Source: Candidatus Wallbacteria bacterium (GTDB taxonomy: Bacteria > Muiribacteriota > UBA6191 > JACPRK01). Taken from it: a stretch of 58,650 nt of DNA. The stretch is taken from assembly GCA_016190005.1 (NCBI GenBank), contig JACPRK010000054.1, forward strand, positions 1-58,650, in the 5' to 3' direction. The notes beneath the pieces are model-generated. The model saw nothing but the letters and a program-made list of their open reading frames with translations, had not been told where the DNA came from and searched no databases. Below, piece after piece: positions 8,552-17,159 of the stretch (positions are counted from its first letter, which is position 1; each line of letters opens with the position of its first letter). The translations under genes were made by a program, and so were the position numbers.

Positions 8552-8579
8552 CTCCGCGTCCTTGCGTCTTTGCGTTGAG
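8552..8579. repeat. Dispersed 'ccttgcgtctttgcgttga' intergenic repeat
   Basis: Contains tccgcgtccttgcgtctttg followed by cgttga. The internal periodic TTGCGTC units match a form of intergenic repeat that is, from general knowledge, common in many bacterial genomes. It lies just after the stop of the hypothetical gene; its function is unknown. Confidence 0.4.
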
Positions 8580-8724
8580 TCGCTGGTTCCACCGGCTGCC
8601 GTGATGCGGCTTCCCAGTTTCCAGGGCTGCTCCCCGGGTCGACAGAACCGAGCTCGCGCCGCCAGGCCTGCGAGGTGCCGAAGGGCGACCGGCAATTTTC
8701 GCCAGCCTACCGATTGAGAGACGA

Positions 8725-9114
8725 TCACGGTGGGTCGTGAATGCTTCGAACTGCCGCGGCCTGGGAACGGAGCAGGAACTCCTCGAACCGGGCGGCGTCA
8801 AAGGGCTTCTCCAGGCAAGGCCGGCCAGTGCGCTCGAGGCGAATGCGCTCGGGAGTGTTGGGCGCGTTGGCAGACATGAAGGCCATCCGATTGGCCATGG
8901 GATGCTTTGATGCGTTGAGTAAATCGTACAGGTCGACACCGCTCATTCCCGGCATTTTCAGATCGGACAGGACCAGGTCGAAATCCTGATCGTCGAGCAG
9001 GATCCGGGCGGATTCGGCCGAGTGGGTCACCTGACAACAATCCCCGCGCCTCCGGAGCAATCGAGCCACGAACTCGGCGAGATCCGGCTCATCATCGATG
9101 ACCAAGACGCGCAT
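8725..9114 (-). CDS. Stand-alone response-regulator receiver protein
   Basis: 129 residues, a single receiver domain: D7/D8 acidic pair, phospho-acceptor D51 ('LVLSDLKMPGMSG'), switch Ser in 'AFMSAN', and Lys in 'CLEKPF'. It has no output domain, so it is likely a CheY-like signalling partner or phosphate sink for one of the many kinases nearby. The start is supported by gggaggag eight bases upstream. Confidence 0.9.
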   Translation of the reverse strand: MRVLVIDDEPDLAEFVARLLRRRGDCCQVTHSAESARILLDDQDFDLVLSDLKMPGMSGVDLYDLLNASKHPMANRMAFMSANAPNTPERIRLERTGRPCLEKPFDAARFEEFLLRSQAAAVRSIHDPP

Positions 9115-9227
9115 GGCTAGCTCCTCCCGGACGACAGTCTGCTGCTTCCGCCGGTCCGAGGGAGTCCAGACCGTCAGTCTGGCAGCCGCTTCGCTACCTC
9201 ATGTGGGCGTGTTAGACTCGGCGTTAG

Positions 9228-9392
9228 CGAGGGCACCGGCCGCCCGTTGTCAGGCGCTGCGACCGGAGCCCTCTGTGCGGACCCCCCACAGTCAACGGCG
9301 AAGCTGCTGCGCAAGGCCCGTACTTCGTGTACGACAAGGCCAAGAAGAGATACCGGTGGCACTTCTCCGTAAAGTTTACGCCGCAAACTTAA
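9228..9392 (+). pseudogene. Orphan C-terminal gene fragment
   Basis: An open frame with no usable start codon, ending in a coding-like basic stretch ('YFVYDKAKKRYRWHFSVKF') and a TAA three bases before the ATG of the HTH gene. The tight spacing suggests it was once the first gene of a two-gene operon, for example of toxin-antitoxin type, and lost its 5' part. The family is not recognised. Confidence 0.3.
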
Positions 9393-9395
9393 CGG

Positions 9396-9932
9396 ATGTC
9401 AACACCGAAGTTCGATCATCGCCGGGCTGCTCGAATCCACGCGCTTCGCGCCGGTTTCAGAAGCCTCTCCGATCTGGCCCGTAAGGTTCGGATCACGCGG
9501 TCGCGGCTGGACGACATCCTGATCGGACGAGGACCGTGCGATGAAGGCACGGCGGGGTTGTTGGCAAAAGCACTTGCCTGGCCAGAGTTTCCCTCTCTCT
9601 TGAGACTGGAGCCCGCCCCGGCCAAGTATGTCCGTAGGCCCCGTGATCATGCCCCGGAACCCGAACTCGTCGTGCGAGAACGATCCAGGCTTCTCTACGA
9701 CGTCGAGCAGACTCCCGGCGCTCAGTTCGTGGTCGAGTATCCGTCCGACCTGCCCCGAGGAGTCCCTCTGTGGGCCGTGGTCGTGATCGAGCAAGCTCGC
9801 AGTCTCGGGAAACGCCCGACAACCGAGAACCCCACCAGCCCAGAGTCTTGGGCGCTCACGGCCGCAGCGCTCGTGAAGGACATCGCGCTGGAACTGAAAA
9901 AGGACTTCAACACCAAGAACAGCCGGCGTTGA
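9396..9932 (+). CDS. HTH-domain protein, possibly antitoxin or regulator
   Basis: 178 residues. Residues ~8-68 resemble a Cro/C1-type helix-turn-helix ('SLSDLARKVRITRSRLDDILIGRGP...GLLAKALAW'). The remainder carries no domain I recognise and ends in a Lys/Arg-rich tail. It probably binds DNA. It sits three bases after a truncated short frame, the usual order for a toxin-antitoxin pair, but the partner is too damaged to identify. Confidence 0.65.
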   Translation: MSTPKFDHRRAARIHALRAGFRSLSDLARKVRITRSRLDDILIGRGPCDEGTAGLLAKALAWPEFPSLLRLEPAPAKYVRRPRDHAPEPELVVRERSRLLYDVEQTPGAQFVVEYPSDLPRGVPLWAVVVIEQARSLGKRPTTENPTSPESWALTAAALVKDIALELKKDFNTKNSRR

Positions 9933-10124
9933 GCGCCCCGCGAATCAGGCGGCCGCGGCCGTGGCGAGCTCGAGGAGCTGGGCGCGGGCGCAATTGAGAC
10001 GGTCTAGCGCGCCCCGGAACGGGGGCCGGGCCGCGAGGCTCTGGTCAAGCTCACGCGCTCCAGGAACCCGCTGGGATGCAGGCGGTTCCTGCCGGAAGGT
10101 CCCGTCCCGCTAGCCCGCGGGCGC

Positions 10125-11252
10125 TCACCACCGGTAGAGGACGCTGGCCGAGACGGTCGTCACTTCGTCTTGCCCGTCCCAGGGAGTCGAAGCATCGTTC
10201 GAGTCATGCCGGATTTCCGGTCGCACCAGCAGGCGAGCGGCCGCCTGCCAGGCCAGGCCGAGCGTGGCGGACGAGTACCTGCCCGCGAAGCCCGTCCGGT
10301 TGCCGTGTTCGTCGTCGAAGAGCTCCAGGCGAAGCGCCGGCGTGAGGCCGGGCTTCCAGGCGAACGTCAGATACCCGACCAGTCCTTTCCAGCTCGTCTC
10401 TCCGATGCCGGGGAGGTTCGACTGCCAGCCTGCCAGCCCCTCGACGATCGTGGTCAGACGCGCCGTCAGCGGATGGGTCCAGACCACGTCGACGATGTTC
10501 GGATTATTGAAGTTTCGCGCGACGTCGAACCTGGAACTGCCGAGAATGCTCCCCACCGCGACGACGTCTGCCGCGGCGGTCACGGGTTCCGTCCACGCGA
10601 CGCCGGCGAAAAGCATGGGCCGGCTGGCGTCGTCTATGAACACGTCGCAGCCGGCCAGGGCGCCCAGGGTGTAGCTCCACTCGCCGGCGGTCTTCGTGGC
10701 CAGCGCGCCGGTGTGCGTGAACGGGTTGTACGTGAACGAGTGGCTGTGAGAGGCGAGCGGGTTCGACGGGGCAGCGATGGTCTCCGCGCCGTACGGCGAG
10801 TTGAACCGTCCGAGCTTCAGCGTCAGCCCCTGCCCGGGCCAGCTGCCCTCGACGTGAAACTGGACCGGATCGAATCCGCTGTGGCCGTCCTGCCGATCGA
10901 AGAGGCCGCGGGCACGGGTGAAGCGGTAGTCGGCGCCTGACACGATGCTCTCGGATCGAAACCCCCACCCGGAGCCGCTGACCGGCACCGGCAGCTCTAC
11001 CTTCAGCCAGAGCTGTTGCAGCATCGCGTCGTCGACCTGATCGTTGAACGAGACGGGTCGCGCGCTGGTCCGGGCCGAGCTGGCGGAGTACGACACGTCG
11101 ATCCACCCCGAAGTGCGAAGCTCCCGAGCCGACGATGGGCTCGGGACCAGCGCAATGGCGAGGGCCACCGCAAGCCAGAGGAGCCCGCCGCAACCTTTCG
11201 CTGCCGTCTCGATGCGCTGAACTGTGGTTCTTCTCATGGGGAGTCGGCACAT
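10125..11252 (-). CDS. Outer-membrane beta-barrel porin (OmpL/BBP2-like)
   Basis: 375 residues. N-terminal signal peptide ('LLWLAVALAIALVPSPSSA'), then alternating amphipathic strands rich in aromatic and small residues, including the family-style block 'LTLKLGRFNSPYGAETIAAP'. It ends in a C-terminal aromatic residue ('SVLYRW'), the usual signal for barrel insertion. It resembles the putative beta-barrel porin-2 family. It presumably forms a diffusion channel, substrate unknown. Two ATGs fit: 11252 and 11237; neither has a clear Shine-Dalgarno. The 9933-10124 gap downstream holds only a short decayed frame. Confidence 0.82.
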   Translation of the reverse strand: MCRLPMRRTTVQRIETAAKGCGGLLWLAVALAIALVPSPSSARELRTSGWIDVSYSASSARTSARPVSFNDQVDDAMLQQLWLKVELPVPVSGSGWGFRSESIVSGADYRFTRARGLFDRQDGHSGFDPVQFHVEGSWPGQGLTLKLGRFNSPYGAETIAAPSNPLASHSHSFTYNPFTHTGALATKTAGEWSYTLGALAGCDVFIDDASRPMLFAGVAWTEPVTAAADVVAVGSILGSSRFDVARNFNNPNIVDVVWTHPLTARLTTIVEGLAGWQSNLPGIGETSWKGLVGYLTFAWKPGLTPALRLELFDDEHGNRTGFAGRYSSATLGLAWQAAARLLVRPEIRHDSNDASTPWDGQDEVTTVSASVLYRW

Positions 11253-11441
11253 GGGCCGGGCGCAAGGCTACTCCATCGGCCCCTCAAGCAGGCGTCAATT
11301 GGCGCGCGCCGGGTATCAAGAATCCGTCAAGTGGGCCCTTCGGGTAACCGGGGACACTCGCGTTCGGCGCTCGAGCCGGTGGACACAGGCGGCCAAGCCT
11401 CGGCTCCAGGGAGCCTGACTGCGGCCCAGGTTCGCAGGATC

Positions 11442-11447
11442 TATACT
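11442..11447 (+). promoter_or_regulatory. -10-like TATACT six bases before the GIDE-like gene
   Basis: TATACT (5/6 to consensus) followed by six bases and the GTG at 11454, with no Shine-Dalgarno. This arrangement predicts a leaderless transcript. The -35 region is not recognisable. Confidence 0.4.
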
Positions 11448-11453
11448 TCACTC

Positions 11454-12182
11454 GTGACTTCACCCTCGCTGCTCCTGCCGGAACTGCTCACCTTCGTCTT
11501 TGTCGGATTCTCAGCCTGGAAGGCGATCCGGCTGCGGCAGAAGATCGCCGTGCTGGACGAGACCCCGACGACACCGATCGGCCGGATCTCGACGGCCGGC
11601 TACTTCGAGGTGAAGGGCAAGGCCGTTTGCGACCATCCGGTGAGGGCACCCGGCGGCAACCTCGAGTGCGTCTACTACCGTGTCATCCATCGCCGACGGA
11701 TCCGGGAGTCCTATGTGGACTCCGACGGCGATCGCCAGACCCGCACCCGCACCGAGGAGTCGGTGACCGATGAGCAGCTCGTGCCGTTCTCCATCCAGGA
11801 CCGGACCGGCAAGCTGATGGTCGATCCGCTGGGCGCGGAGTTCCGGCCGCGCCAGCTCGATCGGGTCAGGCATGACGTATCGGGTTCGTACCTGAGCGGG
11901 CTCGGATCGAGCTGGTTCGGCGGCAACGAGTCCACCACGACCGATTCGGAGGCCCGCGTCGAGGGCATTCCGGTCGGCACCGACCTCTACGCCATCGGCC
12001 GGGTCCTGCGTAACCGAAATCAGCTCTGCCTGCAACGGGACGCAGAGGGGGCGAAGCCTTTCATACTCTCGACTGACAACGAGGCGGCCGTCGCGGGGAC
12101 GCTGGGCACGCAGGCCCTCTGGTGGACAGCGGGTGCGGCCATGGCACTCGCCGTCGCGTTCATCCTGCCGTTCATGAGGTGA
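11454..12182 (+). CDS. GIDE-domain (MULAN-like) two-helix membrane protein
   Basis: 242 residues. N-terminal hydrophobic helix (~4-24, 'LLLPELLTFVFVGFSAW'), a middle domain with 'LDETPTTPIGRISTAGYFEVKGKAVC', 'CVYYRVIHRR', 'VPFSIQDRTGKLMVDPLGAE' and 'IPVGTDLYAIGRV', and a C-terminal helix ('AGAAMALAVAFILPF'). This is the pattern of the GIDE/BAM domain found in mitochondrial E3 ligase MULAN and bacterial membrane proteins; bacterial members lack the RING finger and their role is unknown. GTG 11454 is favoured because the protein then begins with the helix and because of the -10-like box directly upstream. A truncated copy lies at 16850-17050. Confidence 0.8.
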   Translation: MTSPSLLLPELLTFVFVGFSAWKAIRLRQKIAVLDETPTTPIGRISTAGYFEVKGKAVCDHPVRAPGGNLECVYYRVIHRRRIRESYVDSDGDRQTRTRTEESVTDEQLVPFSIQDRTGKLMVDPLGAEFRPRQLDRVRHDVSGSYLSGLGSSWFGGNESTTTDSEARVEGIPVGTDLYAIGRVLRNRNQLCLQRDAEGAKPFILSTDNEAAVAGTLGTQALWWTAGAAMALAVAFILPFMR

Positions 12183-12274
12183 GGCCGCGGGGAGGCGCGG
12201 GCCTTGGTTTGGACCGCTCGCCAGGAAGCAGTTGAGGTTTTGACTTTCCGGGCCGGGCGCGCGGCGGCGCCCGG

Positions 12275-12866
12275 TCATGGCGCTCCGAGGCGCGGGCTGG
12301 GTGCCCGGTCGCTTGTCCGGTCCACCGCCCCGACCTCCCGGGAGCCGAAGTCTATCAACTCATGCTGACGGATCAACATGCCGAACGAGTTGAACGGAGT
12401 CAAATGCTCCGGCGTGTACACGCTAAGCGCTCGCCTGAGACCCAGCTCGAAATCTCGCGATACCGGCACCCCGATCGCGCTGTGCTTGAAGTGATGACGG
12501 ATGTCCCCCTCCTTCCCCAAGATCTCGCGTACCTGCTCCAGGTTAACCAGGCAAAACCCTCCTACTCGAAAGACCGAGACCGGAAGCAAGCGCCCGAGCT
12601 GATTGAGCGTCCGCTCGATCGCATGTGCCTGCTTCCGGAGCTCGGTAGCCGTGTCGCTCTGGCAGCGCCCATCGAAACCTCCACGCGCCTGCCCTGAGAT
12701 ACACCTCGTGTCTCCGTTCCTTCACGGAATTCCCATACATTCGCGACAACTCCGCAATATCTCGGGTCGAAATTGGGAGGGCCGGCGAACGAACGGTCCC
12801 GGCTCTGCTCCAGGAGGTCCCAGATGTTGCTTGCCTACGAGGCCGCTTGCCGGCTCTCGAACCCAT
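12275..12866 (-). pseudogene. Putative frameshifted remnant (coiled coil plus unknown domain)
   Basis: Two overlapping minus frames look like halves of one gene. The upstream half carries 'RDIAELSRMYGNSVKERRHEVY'-type helical sequence. The downstream half reads 'TATELRKQAHAIERTLNQLG' then 'LLPVSVFRVGGFCLVNLEQV' and 'SRDFELGLRRALSVYTPEHL'. They join only by a shift near 12660-12690. No good start exists for the downstream half except a TTG. It overlaps the 5' end of the EF-hand gene on the other strand. The family is not recognised and it may be chance. Confidence 0.3.
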
Positions 12867-13420
12867 TGGTATCCCTATCGCGCCGCCACGCGGTCATGCT
12901 GGCCGCCGTGCCGGCGCTTTCCTCCAGTTTCTACGGATGCATGACCGACGAGACGGCGTCGGCCTCGACACTCGCAGGCGTCGTCACCGACGAGCTCGGC
13001 GTGCTGGTCGATAACGGCGTGGTGATGGCGACGTCCGCTTCGACGCCCGACTCTGTGGTCACCGCCTCGCTGGCCTCGACCACCACCAACGCCAGCGGCA
13101 AGTACAAGCTCGTGGTGCCCGAAGGAGCGACCCGGATCTCGGTCGTGAAGGACGGCTATGCATCCGCCGCGGGCGAACTGGCCCAACGCGGCCCCAGAGG
13201 GCAGATGCACTTTGACCTCGCCGGACGGGGCAGCCCGCTGCAACGGATCGATACTGACGGTGACGGGCTCGTCTCGCAGACCGAGTGGATGGGCCCCGCG
13301 GCACACTTCACCGAACTCGACACCGACGGCGACGGCCAGCTCAGCCAGGCCGAGACGCGGCTGGGCAAGCCTCGGCGGGTCCGCCCCGACGCCGCGGGCG
13401 GCGCCGGCAGCGGGCAATAG
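12824..13420 (+). CDS. Secreted EF-hand protein with carboxypeptidase-regulatory-like domain
   Basis: 198 residues from ATG 12824, fixed by aggaggt at 12812-12818. A signal-like N-terminus ends in a cysteine ('SSSFYGCMTDE'), a weak lipobox. Residues ~48-115 look like a CnaB/carboxypeptidase-regulatory beta-sandwich ('LAGVVTDELG...SGKYKLVVPEGATRISVVKDGY'). Two EF-hand loops follow: 'DTDGDGLVSQTE' and 'DTDGDGQLSQAE', both with the full calcium-ligand pattern. It is likely exported and calcium-binding; partner unknown. It is convergent with the following kinase gene. Confidence 0.78.
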   Translation: MLLAYEAACRLSNPLVSLSRRHAVMLAAVPALSSSFYGCMTDETASASTLAGVVTDELGVLVDNGVVMATSASTPDSVVTASLASTTTNASGKYKLVVPEGATRISVVKDGYASAAGELAQRGPRGQMHFDLAGRGSPLQRIDTDGDGLVSQTEWMGPAAHFTELDTDGDGQLSQAETRLGKPRRVRPDAAGGAGSGQ

Positions 13421-13608
13421 CCAGAGAAGGCGCTTGCCTGCCTCAGGGCCCTCCGGGTTCGGGGGCGGGCAAGTGTCTTCGAAGACCGGGGCCTCGGTGG
13501 CCTTCGGATGCAACGCCCGCACACCCCGGGGCCCAGGACGGTCGACACGAGGGTGCCGCCGGCCGACGCCGGCGGCGCCCCTCCCTGCAGTCGATTGCTG
13601 CCAGGGCC

Positions 13609-15150
13609 CTATTGCTTCGTCGCCGCTTCGCCGGCGTGCAACGGCAGACGGATCGTGAAGACCGAGCCCTTGCCCGGCTCGCTCTCGGCGGAACAGGAGC
13701 CACCGTGCAGTTCCACGAACTTCTTCACGATCGCCAGGCCCAGGCCGGTGCCTGGGCCGCGGCTGCCCTTGCCGCGCCGGAACCGCTCGAAGATGGTGGG
13801 CAACTCCGCCGCAGAAATGCCGGAGCCATTGTCCCGGAACTCGGCGATGGCCGAGCCGTTGGAGCTGGCGGCCCGAATGCGCACCTCGCCCGCCTCGCCG
13901 AGGGATTGCAGCGCGTTCTGCAGCAGGTTTTCGAACACCTGCATCAGCCGGTCCCGATCGCCCGAGATGGGCAGCGGCGCGTCCCCGGCTTCCAGGAGGA
14001 ACCGGACCGAGCGGCGCTGGAGCAAAGGCCGGTGGTGCTCGGCTAGATCCTCCAGGAGTTCCGCCAGGTCCAGGGACTTCAGCTCCAGCGGCAGCGAGCG
14101 CGCCTCTTCCCGGGCGATGGTCAGCAGGTCCTTGATCCGCTTCCCCAGCGTCAGTCCGTCCTCGGCCACCGGCTCGAATTGCGCGGCGAGCTGAGGATCG
14201 CGGGTCGCCAGGTCCTCTTGCAGCGACTGCACCTGACACATCATCGAGGTCAGCGGTGTTCTCAATTCGTGGGCCACGTCGGCCAGAATCTCGCGGCGGG
14301 CACGATCTTGCTCCGACAACTCCGCAATCGCTTTCTCGAGGCTGTCGGCCATCTGGTTGAACGCCTGCCCCAGCCGGCCGATCTCGTCCGCCGGCCCGGG
14401 GTCGACGCGGTATGAGAGGTTGCCGCGAGTCAGCAACTCGACCCCCTGCTCCAGGCCTCTGAGCCTGCTCGAGAAGAGCCGGATCGACAGGTAGCCCGCA
14501 ACCCCCGAGGCTAGCAAGAACACCAGCGGCATCGACAGGAGCCGGAAGGTCTGGAAGCTCCCCTCACGTGGCGCAATGAGCGGCGGCACGCCGGCGACGA
14601 CGAACAGGGTCCGCGTGCTGGGGGTCCTGGGCGGAGCATTTGTGCGGGCAGGGGCGGGTTGCGCTGACGCGAGGCCAGCTCTGACCGGTGTCGGGTCGAG
14701 GATGCGGTCGAGGGTGAACGCCGGCATCCCGAACCCGCCCCTGCTCGGCGGCGCCCGAAGGGGGGCCGACCCCTCGACTCCAACGGCGTCGATGGCCGCC
14801 AGGAGTTCGGCCTGCGAAGGTCTGAAACTCCCGGCGTTGCCAGAACTGGCGAGCAGGCGTCCCTGGACATCGACGAGCCCTACGAACAACTGCGGGGTCC
14901 TCGACCTGCAGCGGTCCAGGGCCGACTGTAGTTGCTGGTCGCCCAGCGAGCCCACGTTCTCCAGTTCGAGCAGTCTGGCCGCGAGACCCGCTTCCACCCG
15001 CCCCCCGAATGGTGGAAACGGCATGGCACGCTGGCCGCGCTCGACCTCGCCGACAACCCCGTTGAAGAGGAAGCCGAACGCGAAAGAGAAGACGAACGCG
15101 AGCAAGATCAGCGCGCTCAGCTTCAGAGCGAGCGAGTTCCGCAAGCTCAC
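13609..15150 (-). CDS. Membrane sensor histidine kinase (HAMP-HisKA-HATPase)
   Basis: 513 residues. TM1 at ~10-33, a periplasmic sensor region of ~150 residues rich in Pro/Ala, TM2 near 198-218 ('SMPLVFLLASGVAGYLSI'), then HAMP ('LEQGVELLTRGNLSYRVDP'), HisKA with 'DVAHELRTPLTSM' and HATPase with 'NLLQNALQSLG', 'DNGSGIS' and 'GTGLGLAIVKKF'. This is the BaeS/CpxA layout. It pairs with the OmpR-type regulator upstream: the regulator's stop overlaps this ATG by four bases, so they form a two-component operon. The signal is unknown. Confidence 0.92.
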   Translation of the reverse strand: MSLRNSLALKLSALILLAFVFSFAFGFLFNGVVGEVERGQRAMPFPPFGGRVEAGLAARLLELENVGSLGDQQLQSALDRCRSRTPQLFVGLVDVQGRLLASSGNAGSFRPSQAELLAAIDAVGVEGSAPLRAPPSRGGFGMPAFTLDRILDPTPVRAGLASAQPAPARTNAPPRTPSTRTLFVVAGVPPLIAPREGSFQTFRLLSMPLVFLLASGVAGYLSIRLFSSRLRGLEQGVELLTRGNLSYRVDPGPADEIGRLGQAFNQMADSLEKAIAELSEQDRARREILADVAHELRTPLTSMMCQVQSLQEDLATRDPQLAAQFEPVAEDGLTLGKRIKDLLTIAREEARSLPLELKSLDLAELLEDLAEHHRPLLQRRSVRFLLEAGDAPLPISGDRDRLMQVFENLLQNALQSLGEAGEVRIRAASSNGSAIAEFRDNGSGISAAELPTIFERFRRGKGSRGPGTGLGLAIVKKFVELHGGSCSAESEPGKGSVFTIRLPLHAGEAATKQ

Positions 15151-15845
15151 GTGGCCTCCCGGAACTTGTAGCCCACGCGGTGGACCGTGAGGATGTAGGA
15201 CGGCGCTGACGGCTCGGCCTCGACCTTTTTGCGGATCCTGGTGACGTGGGAGCCCACCGTTCGCTCGTAGCCCTCGAAGCTGTAGTGCCAGACGCGGTCG
15301 AGCAACACCGATCTCGTGAAGACCTGGCCGGGGTGTGAAACCAAGAAGAGCAGGAGGTCGAACTCCGTGGGCATGAACTCGACCTCGGTCCCCCGGACCC
15401 AGACCTTGCGCCTGCCGGCGTCGAGGGAAAGCTCGGAGTCGACCACGATTCGCGGCGCTGCAGCGTTCGGGCCCCGTCCGGCGAACTGGGCCCGCCGCAG
15501 TAGGGCCCGGATCCGCGCCTTCAACTCGGGCAGCGAGAACGGCTTGGTCACGTAGTCGTCGGCGCCTACCTCGAGCCCCAGGAGCTTGTCCGACTCCTCA
15601 TCCCTTGCGGTCAGAATTAGGATGGGCACCTGCGAACGCTCCCGGACGCGGTGGCAGATCGAGATACCGTCGAGCCCTGGGAGCATGAGATCGAGCAGCA
15701 CCAGATCCCACAAACTCTCCTGCGCGAGTCGCAAGGCCTTGGACCCGTCGGTGACGTGGGAACAGCGGTAGCCGTCGCGCTGCAACGAGGCGACGAGTGG
15801 CGCGGCGATCCTGGGATCGTCCTCTATGAGCAGGATGTTGGGCAT
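15147..15845 (-). CDS. OmpR/PhoB-family response regulator
   Basis: 232 residues. Receiver: E8/D9/D10, phospho-acceptor D52 ('LLDLMLPGLDG'), Thr in 'LILTARD', Lys in 'YVTKPFS'. The C-terminal winged helix has 'EFMPTEFDLLLFLVSHPGQVF' style recognition elements and ends 'YILTVHRVGYKF', typical of this family. It is a DNA-binding transcription factor activated by the kinase encoded immediately downstream. The ATG is preceded by gaggag. The 266 bp upstream to 16111 contain no gene I can support and presumably hold its promoter. Confidence 0.93.
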   Translation of the reverse strand: MPNILLIEDDPRIAAPLVASLQRDGYRCSHVTDGSKALRLAQESLWDLVLLDLMLPGLDGISICHRVRERSQVPILILTARDEESDKLLGLEVGADDYVTKPFSLPELKARIRALLRRAQFAGRGPNAAAPRIVVDSELSLDAGRRKVWVRGTEVEFMPTEFDLLLFLVSHPGQVFTRSVLLDRVWHYSFEGYERTVGSHVTRIRKKVEAEPSAPSYILTVHRVGYKFREAT

Positions 15846-16111
15846 GGGTATCCGTCTCCTCGGGTGGAGGGGGAACCAAGAAAGTCTACTCCGCGAATGT
15901 TGAGGAGTTGTTGCGGGTCAGTCCGGGCGGAGCGAGATCGACCGGCGCCCGGCCCCTCGAGGGTTCATAGCACCTCCACAGCACCGCCACATCCTCGCAA
16001 CACGGTGGCTTCAGACTCGACAGTGAAGGTCGAGCGCCGTGGACTGCGGCCTGGCCCGGGCGCTTCGAGCGAAGGCTCCGCGCCGCTTTCGGGGCGCTCT
16101 AGGAGGTTTGC

Positions 16112-16840
16112 GTGTCGGACGAACATGTGTTCTTGCTCGAAGGGATTCTGAGCTGTGGGCGATGTGGCCGCGCGATGAGACCCAGGCGCGCCGCCGGGGA
16201 AGACGGCGATGCCTATGGCTGTTCGTCCGCGCCCGAGGGGTTTGAGGAGGGCTGTAACGGCGGCCTCCTGCCCGCCGCGGAGGTCGAGGCGTCGGTCCTG
16301 GAGATGCTGAGAATCGGCGCGCTCTCGCGCCGTCGGGTCGTCGAACGCGAACTCCCGGCCGCTGCCGCCGCGGAGGACGAGACCCGTGCCGTCGGACTGG
16401 CGCTTGCGGCGGCCAGGGCCAACCACCGCAGACTGGAAGCCGCGCTCGAGGCGGACAACCCCGCCGAGGCTCACGAGCGTCATGGCCGCAAGGAACTGCT
16501 GCAGCGTTTGGCCTGTGAGATGCGCCTCCTCGAGGACTGCCTGCAGTTCCGCGCACCGCTCGGCGCCGGTCCCTGGCTCGAGGTGGAGCTCCTTCGCCGG
16601 TTCTGCGAGGTCTTCGGCTTGCTCGAAGTGCTCCAGCAACACTATGCCCTCCGGCTGCTGTTGCGCCGGGTTGAACTCGGCCGCGATGCCCTCGAGCTGG
16701 AGCTGAAGGGTGACTTGCGGCCGTTGGCCTGGTTCCTGAACCGGAGCCTGCCCCCCCGGGCCGCGCCGTCGTTCGAGGAACCGGCCGGGCGGGCGCTCGA
16801 GCCTCGCGTAAGGCCGGCGACAGTGGGCCTTAGGAGGTAG
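16112..16840 (+). CDS. Orphan C-terminal half of a large serine recombinase (zinc beta-ribbon protein)
   Basis: 242 residues matching the part of large serine recombinases after the catalytic and recombinase domains: 'LLEGILSCGRCGRAMRPRR', 'AYGCSS..GFEEGCNGGLLPAAEVEASVLEML' gives the four-cysteine zinc ribbon, followed by a long helical region. The catalytic Ser domain is absent and not found upstream. Yet the GTG has a good Shine-Dalgarno (aggagg, 16099-16104), so the fragment may be translated alone. It is either a relic of a lost integrase or a free DNA-binding module. A decayed copy of the GIDE-like gene follows ten bases later. Confidence 0.6.
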   Translation: MSDEHVFLLEGILSCGRCGRAMRPRRAAGEDGDAYGCSSAPEGFEEGCNGGLLPAAEVEASVLEMLRIGALSRRRVVERELPAAAAAEDETRAVGLALAAARANHRRLEAALEADNPAEAHERHGRKELLQRLACEMRLLEDCLQFRAPLGAGPWLEVELLRRFCEVFGLLEVLQQHYALRLLLRRVELGRDALELELKGDLRPLAWFLNRSLPPRAAPSFEEPAGRALEPRVRPATVGLRR

Positions 16841-16849
16841 AGCCGACTC

Positions 16850-17050
16850 ATGCCCCCGTTTTCGCCGCTGCTGTTGGAAGTGCTCCCCTTCGACTGCGTC
16901 GGGTTCTCGATCCGGGGGGCGATCCGGCTGCGGTAGAAGATTGCCGTGCTGGACGAGACCCCGACGACACCGATCGGCCGGATCTCGACGGCCGGCTACT
17001 TCGAGGTGAAGGGCAAGGCCATTGCGTTCATCCTGCCGTTCATGAGGTGA
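16850..17050 (+). pseudogene. Truncated copy of the GIDE-like membrane gene
   Basis: Near-identical to two separate parts of the gene at 11454-12182: about 16917-17020 matches 11521-11624, and 17021-17065 matches about 12155-12197. The middle ~530 bp are missing. The join lies at a short shared gcc and keeps the frame. The first ~65 bases are similar but diverged. A CAG to TAG change gives an in-frame stop in 'AIRLR*KIAVLDETP'. The copy is therefore non-functional. Confidence 0.85.
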
Positions 17051-17159
17051 GGCCGCGGGGAGGCCGGCTGTCTCCCGGAGGTCGTGGGCCGATGATCGCG
17101 ACTCCGTGCGTGCACGCGGTCCAGCGGCCCTCGTTATCTCGTTGGAGTCCTCTCCGGTG

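Noticed and set aside
9948..10112. Minus-strand frame ending 'LLELATAAAA*' downstream of the porin
   Set aside because: No start codon, short, and Ala-rich; may be a gene scrap but there is not enough to support it.
11346..11357. aaccggggacac upstream of the GIDE-like gene, resembling the start of the 57-bp palindrome
   Set aside because: Only 12 bases match and there is no inverted partner; chance cannot be excluded.
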